64,000 nt of DNA from Lachnospiraceae bacterium (GCA_017467805.1 JAFUKJ010000058.1:16808-80807); one strand, 5' to 3'; shown: positions 45,572-54,362, counted from the first letter of the stretch. The notes: generated by a model from the letters alone, not told the origin. Made by a program: numbers and translations.

Positions 45572-46350
45572 CAGGTGAAATTGTAAAAGGGCTATTGATA
45601 CCATTTGCAGGCACATCGCTTGGCGCGGCGTGCGTATTATTTATGAAAAATGGTTTAAATCAGAAGGTTCAGCGTGCGCTGACGGGTTTTGCCGCTGGAG
45701 TGATGGTGGCAGCGTCTGTGTGGAGTCTGCTGATTCCTGCGATGGAACAGGCGGCACATATGGGGAAGTGGTCGTTTGTACCTGCGGTAGTCGGCTTTTG
45801 GTTAGGTATTTTATTCCTGCTTGCACTGGACCATTTGATACCGCATATGCATATGAATAGTGAAGAGACAGAGGGACCTCATGTGAAGCTAAAAAAAAGT
45901 ACCATGCTGGTACTAGCTGTAGCACTACATAATATTCCTGAGGGAATGGCAGTGGGCGTAGTGTATGCAGGTCTGACGATGGGGAATACGGATATTACAA
46001 TGGCAGGAGCATTGGCTTTGTCTATTGGTATTGCCATACAGAACTTCCCAGAAGGAGCGATTATCTCCATGCCGCTTCGGGCAGAGGGCTTAAGTAAGCC
46101 TCGTGCATTCTTATACGGAATGCTTTCAGGTATTGTAGAGCCGATAGCAGCATTTATCACGATACAGCTTGCAGCGCTGGTAACGCCGATTCTGCCATAT
46201 ACGCTTAGCTTCGCTGCTGGTGCCATGATTTATGTAGTTGTGGAGGAATTGATTCCTGAGGCCTCCGAGGGAGAACATTCCAATATTGGAACGATATTGT
46301 TTGCAGTTGGATTTAGTATTATGATGACGCTGGATGTGGCGTTAGGGTAG
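45568..46350 (+). CDS. ZIP family metal transporter
   Basis: The protein has 260 residues and about eight membrane segments. Metal-site helices carry HNIPEGMAVGV and QNFPEGAIISMPLR, the hallmark of ZIP/ZupT transporters, and a His-rich loop (HLIPHMHMNSEE) lies between segments three and four. It likely imports divalent metal such as Zn, Fe or Mn. It is translationally coupled to the DUF3793 gene and followed by a terminator. Confidence 0.92.
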   Translation: MTGEIVKGLLIPFAGTSLGAACVLFMKNGLNQKVQRALTGFAAGVMVAASVWSLLIPAMEQAAHMGKWSFVPAVVGFWLGILFLLALDHLIPHMHMNSEETEGPHVKLKKSTMLVLAVALHNIPEGMAVGVVYAGLTMGNTDITMAGALALSIGIAIQNFPEGAIISMPLRAEGLSKPRAFLYGMLSGIVEPIAAFITIQLAALVTPILPYTLSFAAGAMIYVVVEELIPEASEGEHSNIGTILFAVGFSIMMTLDVALG

Positions 46351-46358
46351 GGAATGAT

Positions 46359-46394
46359 AAGACCATTTGACTTAGAAGTCGGATGGTCTTTTTA
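46359..46394 (+). terminator. Terminator of the flavodoxin-ZIP operon
   Basis: AAGACCAT (46359-46366) pairs with ATGGTCTT (46383-46390), with further pairing inside, followed by TTTT. Confidence 0.75.
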
Positions 46395-46409
46395 TTAGAT
46401 ATGGGATGG

Positions 46410-46438
46410 TTGACACTGTATCATTGCGATGATATAGT
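46410..46438 (+). promoter_or_regulatory. Strong promoter of the toxin-antitoxin-like pair
   Basis: Consensus TTGACA (46410-46415) and TATAGT (46433-46438) are separated by 17 bases. The first operator copy covers the spacer and the -10. Confidence 0.75.
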
Positions 46439-46464
46439 GTAAGTGTAACATTGCAATGATATAG
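46422..46464 (+). promoter_or_regulatory. Duplicated operator of the toxin-antitoxin-like pair
   Basis: CATTGCGATGATATAG (46422-46437) is repeated as CATTGCAATGATATAG (46449-46464), 27 bp apart. Each contains a CATTGC-type palindrome. The arrangement suggests autorepression by the HTH protein of the pair. Confidence 0.6.
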
Positions 46465-46473
46465 GAGCTGCTT

Positions 46474-47172
46474 ATGAAGAAAATTATAATTTATCATGGT
46501 TCAGAAAATATTATAAAAAATCCCAATATAAATGAAGGTAAGAGGCATAATGATTATGGAAGGGGATTTTATTGTACAGAGGATGTAGAACTGGCAAAAG
46601 AGTGGGCTTGTAAGAATGGAAATGATGGATTTGCTAATAAGTATGAACTGAACTTAGCAGATTTGAGGATTCTAAATCTAAATAGCAAAGGGTATACGAT
46701 TCTAAACTGGATTGCGATATTGTTGAAAAATCGAGTATTTTCACTTGATAATGCTATATCTAATGCGGCAAGAAACTATATGATAGAGAATTTTTTAGTA
46801 GACGTAGAGAATTACGATGTGATTATTGGTTATCGTGCAGATGACTCCTATTTTTCTTTTGCAGATGCCTTTGTAAGCAATTCGTTACCGCTGAGTAGTT
46901 TGAATAAGGCACTTCGTTTGGGGAAATTAGGTGAACAGATAGCACTTGTTTCGGAGAAAGCGTTTGAAAGTATTCAGTATATAGACGCTATTCCAGCAGA
47001 GAGTGGAATTTATTATCCGAAGTTCTATTCGAGAGATAACAATGCAAGAATGACATATCGAAATGAAATAGCGCATACAGAAAATATGTTAGATGACATT
47101 TTTGTTCTTGATATTATAAGACAGGAGATGAAAAATGATGACCCACGCATACAACGAATTGTATCTGAGTGA
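46474..47172 (+). CDS. DUF3990-like protein, candidate toxin with ADP-ribosyltransferase-like motifs
   Basis: The protein has 232 residues. The N-terminus has IIIYHGSENIIKNP and NDYGRGFYCTEDVELAKEWA, the signature of DUF3990 proteins, which resembles the H and Y motifs of the ADP-ribosyltransferase fold; GKLGEQIALVSEKA could supply the third motif. The gene overlaps the following HTH gene by 38 bases and lies behind a promoter with tandem operators, the layout of a type II toxin-antitoxin module. Toxicity and chemistry are inferred, not shown. Confidence 0.7.
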   Translation: MKKIIIYHGSENIIKNPNINEGKRHNDYGRGFYCTEDVELAKEWACKNGNDGFANKYELNLADLRILNLNSKGYTILNWIAILLKNRVFSLDNAISNAARNYMIENFLVDVENYDVIIGYRADDSYFSFADAFVSNSLPLSSLNKALRLGKLGEQIALVSEKAFESIQYIDAIPAESGIYYPKFYSRDNNARMTYRNEIAHTENMLDDIFVLDIIRQEMKNDDPRIQRIVSE

Positions 47173-47788
47173 TGCCAAAAAAAGTCTGGCGACGATGTTT
47201 GATTATGCTGTGCATGACTGCGATTATAATATTGATTGGGTAGCTGAGCTTTTTCTGAAATCGGGTTATGCCAAGAAGTTTGAAACTGGCAGTCCTACTG
47301 TGGTGGGAGGGATGTCAGGGGTAGAGCTTGCACGTAGTATTGTTTATACAATTTATAAGGAAGAGTTAACGATAGAAGCGGTTCAGCCAATGGATAAGAC
47401 ACCAGAGTATTGGGCTGGATGGGCATTGGCAGCTTATCAGTGGTATAGCGCATATCGTTTTAAGGATATTTTTGAAAAAGTTAAGATGTCTGAGATTGCG
47501 AACATGTATCACCCATATCATGAGATGTCCATAGAACATTTTTACGATGCGATGGACGAGAAAATGAATGTTGAAGAAGCTGAAACAAAATTGAAACGTA
47601 TTCGTGAAGCGGCTGGATTATCTCAGAGTGAATTGTCAAAAAAAGCGGGTGTAAGTCTACGGTCTATTCAGATGTATGAGCAAAAGAATAATGATATCGA
47701 CAAAGCACAAGGACATACATTGTATAAATTATCAGTGGCACTTGGCTGTAGTATAGAGGATTTGTTGGAAGTACCGATGAAGGTATGA
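47135..47788 (+). CDS. HTH protein, candidate antitoxin and autoregulator
   Basis: The protein has 217 residues. The C-terminal 60 residues are an XRE-type helix-turn-helix (LKRIREAAGLSQSELSKKAG, VSLRSIQMYEQ). The N-terminal 150 residues form a distinct domain (YNELYLSDAKKSLATMFDYA, AGWALAAYQWYS) seen with DUF3990 partners. It starts inside the preceding gene, so the two are coupled. It probably neutralises the partner and represses the promoter at the CATTGC repeats. Confidence 0.75.
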   Translation: MMTHAYNELYLSDAKKSLATMFDYAVHDCDYNIDWVAELFLKSGYAKKFETGSPTVVGGMSGVELARSIVYTIYKEELTIEAVQPMDKTPEYWAGWALAAYQWYSAYRFKDIFEKVKMSEIANMYHPYHEMSIEHFYDAMDEKMNVEEAETKLKRIREAAGLSQSELSKKAGVSLRSIQMYEQKNNDIDKAQGHTLYKLSVALGCSIEDLLEVPMKV

Positions 47789-47890
47789 GAGGTATGAGGT
47801 TGTTTGGTTTAGAAATAAATCAGGCAGCCTTTTTTGATATACATGAAAAAGAATAATAAAAGTGTCAAAATATGAGAGAAATGTAGAATA

Positions 47891-48083
47891 AGATGTTGAA
47901 CAAAAATGCATAGGATGTATAATCATGAAAGAATAGAATTATGTAAACTCATATATAGAACATTTAAATGATTATGTAAAGATGTTTGAATCACAAGTGT
48001 TTAGCGCAATATTTATATTATGGTTTGTATATGAGGAGAGGAGTGAAGCAGGAAAAAATATTCATAATTAATGTATTAGGAAA
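47891..48083 (+). repeat. Direct repeat, copy A of a promoter and leader region
   Basis: About 190 bases are clearly similar to 48727-48917. Shared landmarks are ATGTATAAT, GAATAGAATTATGTAAAC (GGATTATGTAAAC in copy B), TTCACAAGTG/ATCACAAGTG, TATGAGGA and GGAAAAAATATTCAT. Divergence is scattered, so the duplication is old. This copy leads into the decayed RTX fragment. Confidence 0.8.
47896..47923 (+). promoter_or_regulatory. Promoter in repeat copy A
   Basis: TTGAAC (47896-47901) and TATAAT (47918-47923) are 16 bases apart. The same pair is kept in copy B. Confidence 0.55.
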
Positions 48084-48615
48084 AACACTTATTGGTCTGG
48101 CGGATACGGCTCATAATAGTAAAGCTTTTGATGTGTTCAATACCAAGTATGTAACAATGACAACCAAATACGGCAAACTTGCAAAAGTGATGGGACATGG
48201 CTTGGGTGCAATAGATGCAGTTTGTACGATTGCTGAGTTGGGGAATACAGTAGTGTCAGTGAATGATGCGATAGAGAGTGGAGACAAGCGGAAGGCGGCA
48301 GGTATCGTAGTAGGTGCTACAACGGAACTGGCAGTCACAACAGTTGGAGGTGCTGTGCTGACAAATGCAATAGCTCCATACCTAATCGGTTTTGGCGGTG
48401 CTCTTTTAGGACCAGCAGGTGCAATCCTTGGTGGACTGGTTGCAGGTTTCGTAGGATATGGAGTTGCTGGATGGGTAGGTTCATCGCTGGACGATGCGAT
48501 TGTAGATGCATATGATGCAATAGACGGAGAGTGTGGTGAAGCAAGCCTGGTGGTTCGCTATGTGGTAGATCCGCTTGTAATTGATTTTGAGTCTAATTTA
48601 TATGCTCCCTTTTAA
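48031..48615 (+). pseudogene. Remnant of an RTX-protein gene (internal fragment)
   Basis: From about 48082 the reading frame matches residues about 540-695 of the 1590-residue RTX protein, with roughly three quarters identity by eye (KYGKLAKVMGHG, KAAGIVVGATTELAVTT, GVAGWVGSSLDD). It then jumps from DPLVIDF to ESNLYAPF; in the intact gene these two stretches are about 150 residues apart and each begins with a similar TTGATTT. The 5' end joins directly to a copy of the RTX operon leader. So two deletions removed the N-terminal part and the EF-hand part, and the RTX repeats are gone. The frame is still open and could be expressed as a small glycine-rich membrane-active protein. Confidence 0.75.
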
Positions 48616-48653
48616 ATGGACAAGCGAGATAATAGAATCTTGTCTGTTTAAAA
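48610..48653 (+). terminator. Possible terminator after the RTX remnant
   Basis: TTTTAAATGGACAAG (48610-48624) pairs with 48639-48653 over 15 positions including two G-U pairs. The T-run lies some bases further on, so efficiency is uncertain. Confidence 0.45.
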
Positions 48654-48726
48654 GAGGGCATATTTTTTGAAAAATATTACCTGCTGTGTAAGAAGAAGTC
48701 GAATTATTGGGAAAAATAAGGAGCGA

Positions 48727-48917
48727 GATATTGAATAAAACGGCGTAAAATGTATAATTATGAACGAATAGGATTATGTAAACTTATATAAAGAACATTT
48801 TGTAGATAATATGTAAACGTTTGATTCACAAGTGCTTAACACAAAGTTTACTCGATGGTTTGCATATGAGGAAAGGGGTGGATAGGAAAAAATATTCATG
48901 TTTCATGTATTAAGAAA
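48727..48917 (+). repeat. Direct repeat, copy B, leader of the RTX operon
   Basis: This is the partner of 47891-48083. It lies in the 405-base gene-free stretch 48616-49020. Besides this repeat and its promoter, that stretch holds only a small hairpin (48967-48989). Confidence 0.8.
48731..48758 (+). promoter_or_regulatory. Promoter of the RTX operon
   Basis: TTGAAT (48731-48736) and TATAAT (48753-48758) are 16 bases apart and conserved in copy A. It would give an untranslated leader of about 250 bases before the first gene. Confidence 0.6.
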
Positions 48918-48966
48918 GTAAAAGTCGGAATTAAGTGTAATAGATTGTAATTGGGAGAGTGAGAAA

Positions 48967-48989
48967 AGGAGTAATGCAAATATACTCCT
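48967..48989 (+). other. Leader hairpin masking a Shine-Dalgarno-like sequence
   Basis: AGGAGTA (48967-48973) pairs perfectly with TACTCCT (48983-48989) around a 9-base loop, about 30 bases before the first start codon of the RTX operon. Confidence 0.35.
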
Positions 48990-49020
48990 AAGTTTAAAGG
49001 AAAGATGAGGAAGAAAGAAT

Positions 49021-49500
49021 ATGGCATTTGTAAAAGAATTTAGAAATATTGATGAACCGTTACCAGAGTGGGAATATCTTAACAGCATTGGTGTTAGGGA
49101 TATGTTTGGAAAATCTATAGCAAACTGGACAACAGAATTAGTAGTGGATAAAGAAAATAATTATTATTTGATACCGCAGGGGCATACAGGACGTGCATAT
49201 ACAGATGAAGATGTGTTTTTTTATGCAATGTGCATAAATGACAAGGTTATAAATATGGAAGTATTAAAGAATCGAAAGGGAAATTGTATAGATAAAAATT
49301 ATGAAGTTAAATGGATTGTTAGAAAGGTAATGATACCTAAGGGATGCGAGTTGGAAGGGTTAAATATCAGTAAAATCATAGAAGAAGCATTTATTGTAAA
49401 TACATATGACGAAGTAGCAACTACTGAAACTGTAAAAGAAGTAACTGTGGAAATAACAGAACCTCCATTGGTAGATGGATTGGAGGGAGGTGAGCGATAA
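49021..49500 (+). CDS. Small protein of unknown function, first gene of the RTX operon
   Basis: The protein has 159 residues, no signal peptide and no membrane segment. The body (FGKSIANWTTELVVDKENNYYLIP, read in two parts, then DVFFYAMCINDKVINMEV) looks like a small alpha/beta domain. The last 40 residues are rich in Glu, Thr and Val. Its stop overlaps the RTX start (TAATG at 49498-49502), so translation is coupled. In Gram-negative RTX operons this position holds an acyltransferase (HlyC), but I see no HlyC motifs. It could be a chaperone or immunity protein; function is unknown. Confidence 0.7.
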   Translation: MAFVKEFRNIDEPLPEWEYLNSIGVRDMFGKSIANWTTELVVDKENNYYLIPQGHTGRAYTDEDVFFYAMCINDKVINMEVLKNRKGNCIDKNYEVKWIVRKVMIPKGCELEGLNISKIIEEAFIVNTYDEVATTETVKEVTVEITEPPLVDGLEGGER

Positions 49501-52500
49501 TGGATACAGAACAGGAGGTTTTAGAAGCTATAAATAAAGTAATCAAGTTTGTTAATGATTATTATTCTGCAAATGGTGTACTAAAAAAGGAGGAAGATAT
49601 AGCAAAGTTTGTTCAGGAGTTGCAAAACCAAATAGCAGATATGGATTTCACTGTGAATGAGGGGACTACAGTTATAGGGTATACTGGACGGTCAAATGGA
49701 AAAAATTGTTATGAAATTGCGGGAAGTGTATATGAGACAACGAAGGGAGAGGCGATATACATTTCAAGTCTGCCAGCGGGAAAATTATTGAATAATACAT
49801 TATTTCAGAATGCTATAGATAAAATTGTAGGTAATAATGAAGTAGTAGCTGCTAAAATTTTAAACGGCTATGATATTTCAAACGGTGGTTGGGATAATGC
49901 AGTTCGTCTCGAAGGTGGTTCCTGCGGTTATGGAGACTTACTTTCGTTAGATGACTTTGTGTCCTCAAAATTGATGGGAGAGACCCAAGGGGCGTCAAGC
50001 AATCTTGTCATTTTCTGCCCAGAAGAAGTAGATATGACGAAGGTATTACCCATAACCGAAATGAAAAACATATTGGCAAATGATACATGGCAGTATATTA
50101 ACGGAATTCCAAAGTCAGAAATAAAGGCATTATATGAGTCGGGAAAACAAACAGAAGTCTTTCAGATATTAAGTAGGGTTTCCAGAGAGGTAGTGGAAAA
50201 TACAAAGGGATTAGAGCCGCAGGCTGAACTTTTGTTGAAGGCATTTAATGATGGTGGAATTATTGATGAGAGCAGTTGTGATTTTGACATAAATATGTGT
50301 TATGACAGTCAGGGAAATCAGTCAGGAATAGAATTATGGTCAAAAAGTAAAGGGCAGTCATTGATTTCTGATTATAAGTCAGGAAGCCTTTTGAAGGACG
50401 GAGCAAGTGCAAGTTTTAAAGTAGACTATACAGAGTATATACATACAACTAACTTCATAACGGATGCACAGATAAAATCCTTATACGGAATCACAGGTGA
50501 TGTTACCGATGCAGAACTGTTGGCACTCAAATATCTGGAATTATCAAAATCTGATACAGGTTCGCTTAATGATTTTGAAAAGGGCTTGAAGATTGCAGAA
50601 ACGTATAAGAGTGATGAGTTTAAGACCAAATACGGAATCATGTCCGACAGTGATTTGTCATCAAAATACAGTATGTGGGATGAAATGTCTGATGCTGAAA
50701 AGTCGGTAGTAAGAGCACAGGAGTATTATAGCAGTAGAGGAGTTAATGATAAGTATAAGATAGAAGGTTGTTATGATTCAGATGCTAAGTTTGTAGGATT
50801 AGATGTCTATGACACGAAAACAGGAACAGCTTTGATGACAGTAGCAGACGAGACGGGATATAAGGGGTTGCTCAGCGATGTCATAGATTTTTCATCTGAT
50901 GACGTAATGATTGAGAGTGTCGGAGCTGAGCGATACCAGCTTCTTTCAGCAACGGAGAAGATGGAGCTGAAAGAGCTTGATAAGGCAATCCGAGATTTAG
51001 CAGTGTATGGAGAACAGACACCTTCAAGTAGTGTGGTATCTGACTACTTGAAAGCGTCAGGAAAGACCTGGGATTCCATAGATAATGTAGATAAAGCGTT
51101 AATTGGTTGGGCAGATAAGGCATCAAACAGTAAAACGGCTGATGCGTTTAATGCTAAGTGTTTATCAATGACAGCAAAATACGGAAAGCTTGCAAAAGTG
51201 ATGGGGCATGGCTTTGGCGCAATTGATGCAGTCTGCACAGTTGCTGAGTTAGGTAGTAAGGCAAAAGAAGTGAACGAAGCATTAGAGGGCGGCGATAGGT
51301 ACAAGGCGGCAGGTATTGTAGTAGGAGCTACAACGGAACTGGCAGTGACCACAGCAGGAGGTGCAGTACTGACAAATGCAATAGCACCATATTTAATCGG
51401 TTTTGGTGCAGCTATCTTAGGACCAGCTGGTGCAATTCTTGGTGGTCTGTTTGCAGGAATCATAGGCTATGGGGTTGCTGGATGGGTAGGTTCATCGCTG
51501 GATGATACAATCGTAGATGCGTTTGATGCGATAGATGGAAATTATGATTCTGCAAGCATGGCGATTAGGTATGACCCTCTTGTAATTGATTTCGATGGCG
51601 ATGGTTTTGAACTTCTTGAGGTAGAGGATGGTGTACATTTTGATGAGGATGCAATAGGACTTGTTGAGAAGACACAGTGGGTTGCGCCTGATGATGCGTT
51701 GTTGGCACTAGATCTTAATGAGGATGGCATCATAAATGATGGTTCAGAGTTGTTTGGCACATCAACCAGATTAGAGGATGGCACTTTGGCAAAGTCTGGA
51801 TTAGAGGCATTAGCGCAGTATGATAAGAATAGTGATGGTGCCATTGATGAGTATGATGCAATATTTTCGAAGTTAGTAGCATGGCAGGATAAGAATAGCG
51901 ATGGTATTTCACAAGAGGATGAGCTATATACTATGAGTGACCTCGGAGTGACCGCTATTGCTCTCGATTTTGCAAATGAAGATGGTGCTAATGTTGCGGA
52001 TATTACATATACAGATGGTAGTGCAACCAAGATTGGAGAGTTTGATTTTGAATCTAACTTATATGATACAGTTGAAAAGGAAGAAGTAGAGGTTTCCGAA
52101 GAGATTGAGGAGTTACCTGATGTAAGAGCTATCGGTAAGGTGCCATCGCTTCACACTTTGTTGCAGTTAGATACAACTGGTGAGCTTAGGGCATTCGTAG
52201 ATAAGTTTATTTCGGCAAGCGCACTCGAGGATAAGGAACAGGTAGTGACGGATATTTTGTACCATATCACAGGCGCAAAGGATGTAGATGCTGATAGTAG
52301 AGGTAATAATTTTGATGCTCAGAAATTAACTGTTATAGAAAGTTTTATGGGTGAGGACTTCGTGGGAACGGGTGGAAAGAATCCTGTAAATACAGCAGCT
52401 CCTATATTGGAAGGAGTGTACAAAGATATTTACGAGATATATTACAATACGCTGAACGCTCAGACTCATATGAGTAATTATATAGGAATGGCACGCTGGA

Positions 52501-54272
52501 CAATAGACGCGAATGGTAATAAGTATCTTGATACTTCAATGTTTGATATATTTGTTGCTACTTGTATAGATAATAACATTGATTTGTCTGAAGAAGTTGG
52601 TGAAATGGGGAGATTCATTTCCTATATGAACGCGGATAATGTGGATAATATTATGAACTTTGTTTTACAGTATGCAAATGAATCGGCGTATTTGGATGCT
52701 TTGGCAGTACATGTGAACGCTCCTGTAATCTTAGGAACAAGTGGAGCAGATTCAATATCAGGTACGAGTCAGCATGATATGTTTATCGGCGGAGCAGGAG
52801 ATGATACTGTAAATGGAAACAGAGGAAATGATACCATCATTGGTGGAATTGGAAATGATACATTAATTGGAGGTTCTGGAGCAGATAAATATGTATTTGA
52901 AAGCGGAGACGGAACAGATATCATTAATAACCATGATTCTGCTAACTGGGCTAATGACAGAGTAGTGTTCGGAGAAGGAGTCAGTGCAGAAGATGTCAAG
53001 GTTTACCGAGAAGATTCACACCTTGTGTTGATTAATGAAACAAGTGGAGACAAGGTGACTGTAAAGGATGCGTATAGTAGTAGTTATTATCATATCGGAG
53101 GAGTAGAGTTTGCAGACGGAACGACCTATGGTCTGGAAGAACTTCAAAGTTTGGTAAAGGAGAAGGTTGGAACGGATGAAGCAGACACAATGAGCGGCTA
53201 TGACAGCGGATACAATTATAATATATCAGAAACCTTCTATGCAGGAGCTGGAGATGATACGATTAGTGCAGGCTACGGAGACGACATCCTAGTAGGAGGT
53301 GCAGGCAACGATACCCTTTCAGGTGGCTATGGCTCTGATACATACTATATCGGATTAGACGACGGAAATGATATCATTAATAACTACGATTCATCTACTA
53401 GTCGTGAGAATGATAAGATTGTCTATGGTGAAGGAATATCCGTTGATGATGTTATTGTATCAAGAGATGGTTATGATTTACTGATTACCAATAACAAGAC
53501 GGAGCAGATTACTACCGTAAATAATGCTTATAGTAGTGATTATTATAAGCTGTATAATCTGGAATTTGATGATAAGAGTACAGCAGTTATTAACTACACG
53601 AATACTACGTTGGAGATTACTCGTAGCGACTTAGAAGAAGTGAGCGTAGCTACAATTGAAGCTGAAGTCGTAGAGGAGCTTATGGGGACAGATGAGATTG
53701 CAGATGATTCATTAGAAGATACTGCTGAGGCTGTTGAGGTAAGTGAAGATGATTCTCAAGAAAACGATGATGAAGTAGTTGAGGGTAGTGAAGTTGAGTT
53801 AACTCAAGAAGTAGTAGATACAAATGAAGATATGTCTACTCAAGAGGAAACTGATGTGATAGAAGCTGATATTCAAGAAGAAACAGAAGCAGATAGTACA
53901 TCAAGTGAGATAGATACTTCTGAGAATACTGAGGCAGAGAGTGATATGACTATTTCCGAAACGATGGAAACAACCACAGAAGAGGAGACTACAGTTCAAA
54001 CCGAGACAGATGTTGATACAATAGTTGATAATGCTGTATCAGCAATTGCCGAAGTGACATCTCAGAACGAAGTGCTGACAAATGAGGATTCTACAAGTGA
54101 AGAGGAAGCAAGTGTAAGTACTTATTCCGAGGTAAGTGATTCTGATATCACAAAGATGGCTGATTTGATTGTACAGGAAATGGTAGAGACACCATCACAA
54201 AGTATTGTACAGGATAGTTCGGTTACAGAAGTTAGTAACGAAGCAACAGATGTTCAATTGTGGGTTGAATAG
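49500..54272 (+). CDS. Large RTX protein with EF-hand-like region and GGxGxD repeats
   Basis: The protein has 1590 residues with no signal peptide. The N-terminal 500 residues are of unknown type. Residues about 545-670 contain a Gly-rich hydrophobic stretch (IGFGAAILGPAGAILGGLFA, about 630-650) like a glycine-zipper membrane segment. Residues about 695-820 hold Ca-binding loops: DFDGDGFELL, LDLNEDGIINDGSELFG, DKNSDGAIDEYD and DKNSDGISQEDE. Two RTX arrays follow: about 1079-1130 (GGAGDDTVNGNRGNDTI) and 1244-1282 (GAGDDTISAGYGDDILVGG). The tail (1377-1590) is Glu/Thr/Ser rich. It is the likely type I secretion substrate of the HlyB/HlyD genes downstream. Whether it is toxin, adhesin or enzyme is unknown. 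Confidence 0.88.
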   Translation: MDTEQEVLEAINKVIKFVNDYYSANGVLKKEEDIAKFVQELQNQIADMDFTVNEGTTVIGYTGRSNGKNCYEIAGSVYETTKGEAIYISSLPAGKLLNNTLFQNAIDKIVGNNEVVAAKILNGYDISNGGWDNAVRLEGGSCGYGDLLSLDDFVSSKLMGETQGASSNLVIFCPEEVDMTKVLPITEMKNILANDTWQYINGIPKSEIKALYESGKQTEVFQILSRVSREVVENTKGLEPQAELLLKAFNDGGIIDESSCDFDINMCYDSQGNQSGIELWSKSKGQSLISDYKSGSLLKDGASASFKVDYTEYIHTTNFITDAQIKSLYGITGDVTDAELLALKYLELSKSDTGSLNDFEKGLKIAETYKSDEFKTKYGIMSDSDLSSKYSMWDEMSDAEKSVVRAQEYYSSRGVNDKYKIEGCYDSDAKFVGLDVYDTKTGTALMTVADETGYKGLLSDVIDFSSDDVMIESVGAERYQLLSATEKMELKELDKAIRDLAVYGEQTPSSSVVSDYLKASGKTWDSIDNVDKALIGWADKASNSKTADAFNAKCLSMTAKYGKLAKVMGHGFGAIDAVCTVAELGSKAKEVNEALEGGDRYKAAGIVVGATTELAVTTAGGAVLTNAIAPYLIGFGAAILGPAGAILGGLFAGIIGYGVAGWVGSSLDDTIVDAFDAIDGNYDSASMAIRYDPLVIDFDGDGFELLEVEDGVHFDEDAIGLVEKTQWVAPDDALLALDLNEDGIINDGSELFGTSTRLEDGTLAKSGLEALAQYDKNSDGAIDEYDAIFSKLVAWQDKNSDGISQEDELYTMSDLGVTAIALDFANEDGANVADITYTDGSATKIGEFDFESNLYDTVEKEEVEVSEEIEELPDVRAIGKVPSLHTLLQLDTTGELRAFVDKFISASALEDKEQVVTDILYHITGAKDVDADSRGNNFDAQKLTVIESFMGEDFVGTGGKNPVNTAAPILEGVYKDIYEIYYNTLNAQTHMSNYIGMARWTIDANGNKYLDTSMFDIFVATCIDNNIDLSEEVGEMGRFISYMNADNVDNIMNFVLQYANESAYLDALAVHVNAPVILGTSGADSISGTSQHDMFIGGAGDDTVNGNRGNDTIIGGIGNDTLIGGSGADKYVFESGDGTDIINNHDSANWANDRVVFGEGVSAEDVKVYREDSHLVLINETSGDKVTVKDAYSSSYYHIGGVEFADGTTYGLEELQSLVKEKVGTDEADTMSGYDSGYNYNISETFYAGAGDDTISAGYGDDILVGGAGNDTLSGGYGSDTYYIGLDDGNDIINNYDSSTSRENDKIVYGEGISVDDVIVSRDGYDLLITNNKTEQITTVNNAYSSDYYKLYNLEFDDKSTAVINYTNTTLEITRSDLEEVSVATIEAEVVEELMGTDEIADDSLEDTAEAVEVSEDDSQENDDEVVEGSEVELTQEVVDTNEDMSTQEETDVIEADIQEETEADSTSSEIDTSENTEAESDMTISETMETTTEEETTVQTETDVDTIVDNAVSAIAEVTSQNEVLTNEDSTSEEEASVSTYSEVSDSDITKMADLIVQEMVETPSQSIVQDSSVTEVSNEATDVQLWVE

Positions 54273-54286
54273 TATGTAAAACTTTG

Positions 54287-54316
54287 AAGAGTGGTCGCTT
54301 TTTTAGGACCACTCTT
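54287..54316 (+). terminator. Hairpin between the RTX gene and its transporter genes
   Basis: AAGAGTGGTC (54287-54296) pairs perfectly with GACCACTCTT (54307-54316), with the T-run in the loop rather than after the stem. It may attenuate transporter expression relative to substrate, as the hlyA-hlyB terminator does in E. coli. Confidence 0.5.
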
Positions 54317-54362
54317 TGAAGGCATACTATTGCATTGAATGTCTAAAAGAGGAAATTAGGTT

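Noticed and set aside
47986-48615. Full 209-codon frame starting at TTG 47986 as a functional gene
   Set aside because: The first codons lie in the duplicated leader, which is untranslated in the intact operon, and the rest is an internally deleted piece of the RTX gene.
49021-49500. HlyC-type acyltransferase by position
   Set aside because: No catalytic His/Asp motif or sequence likeness to HlyC could be seen; only the position matches.
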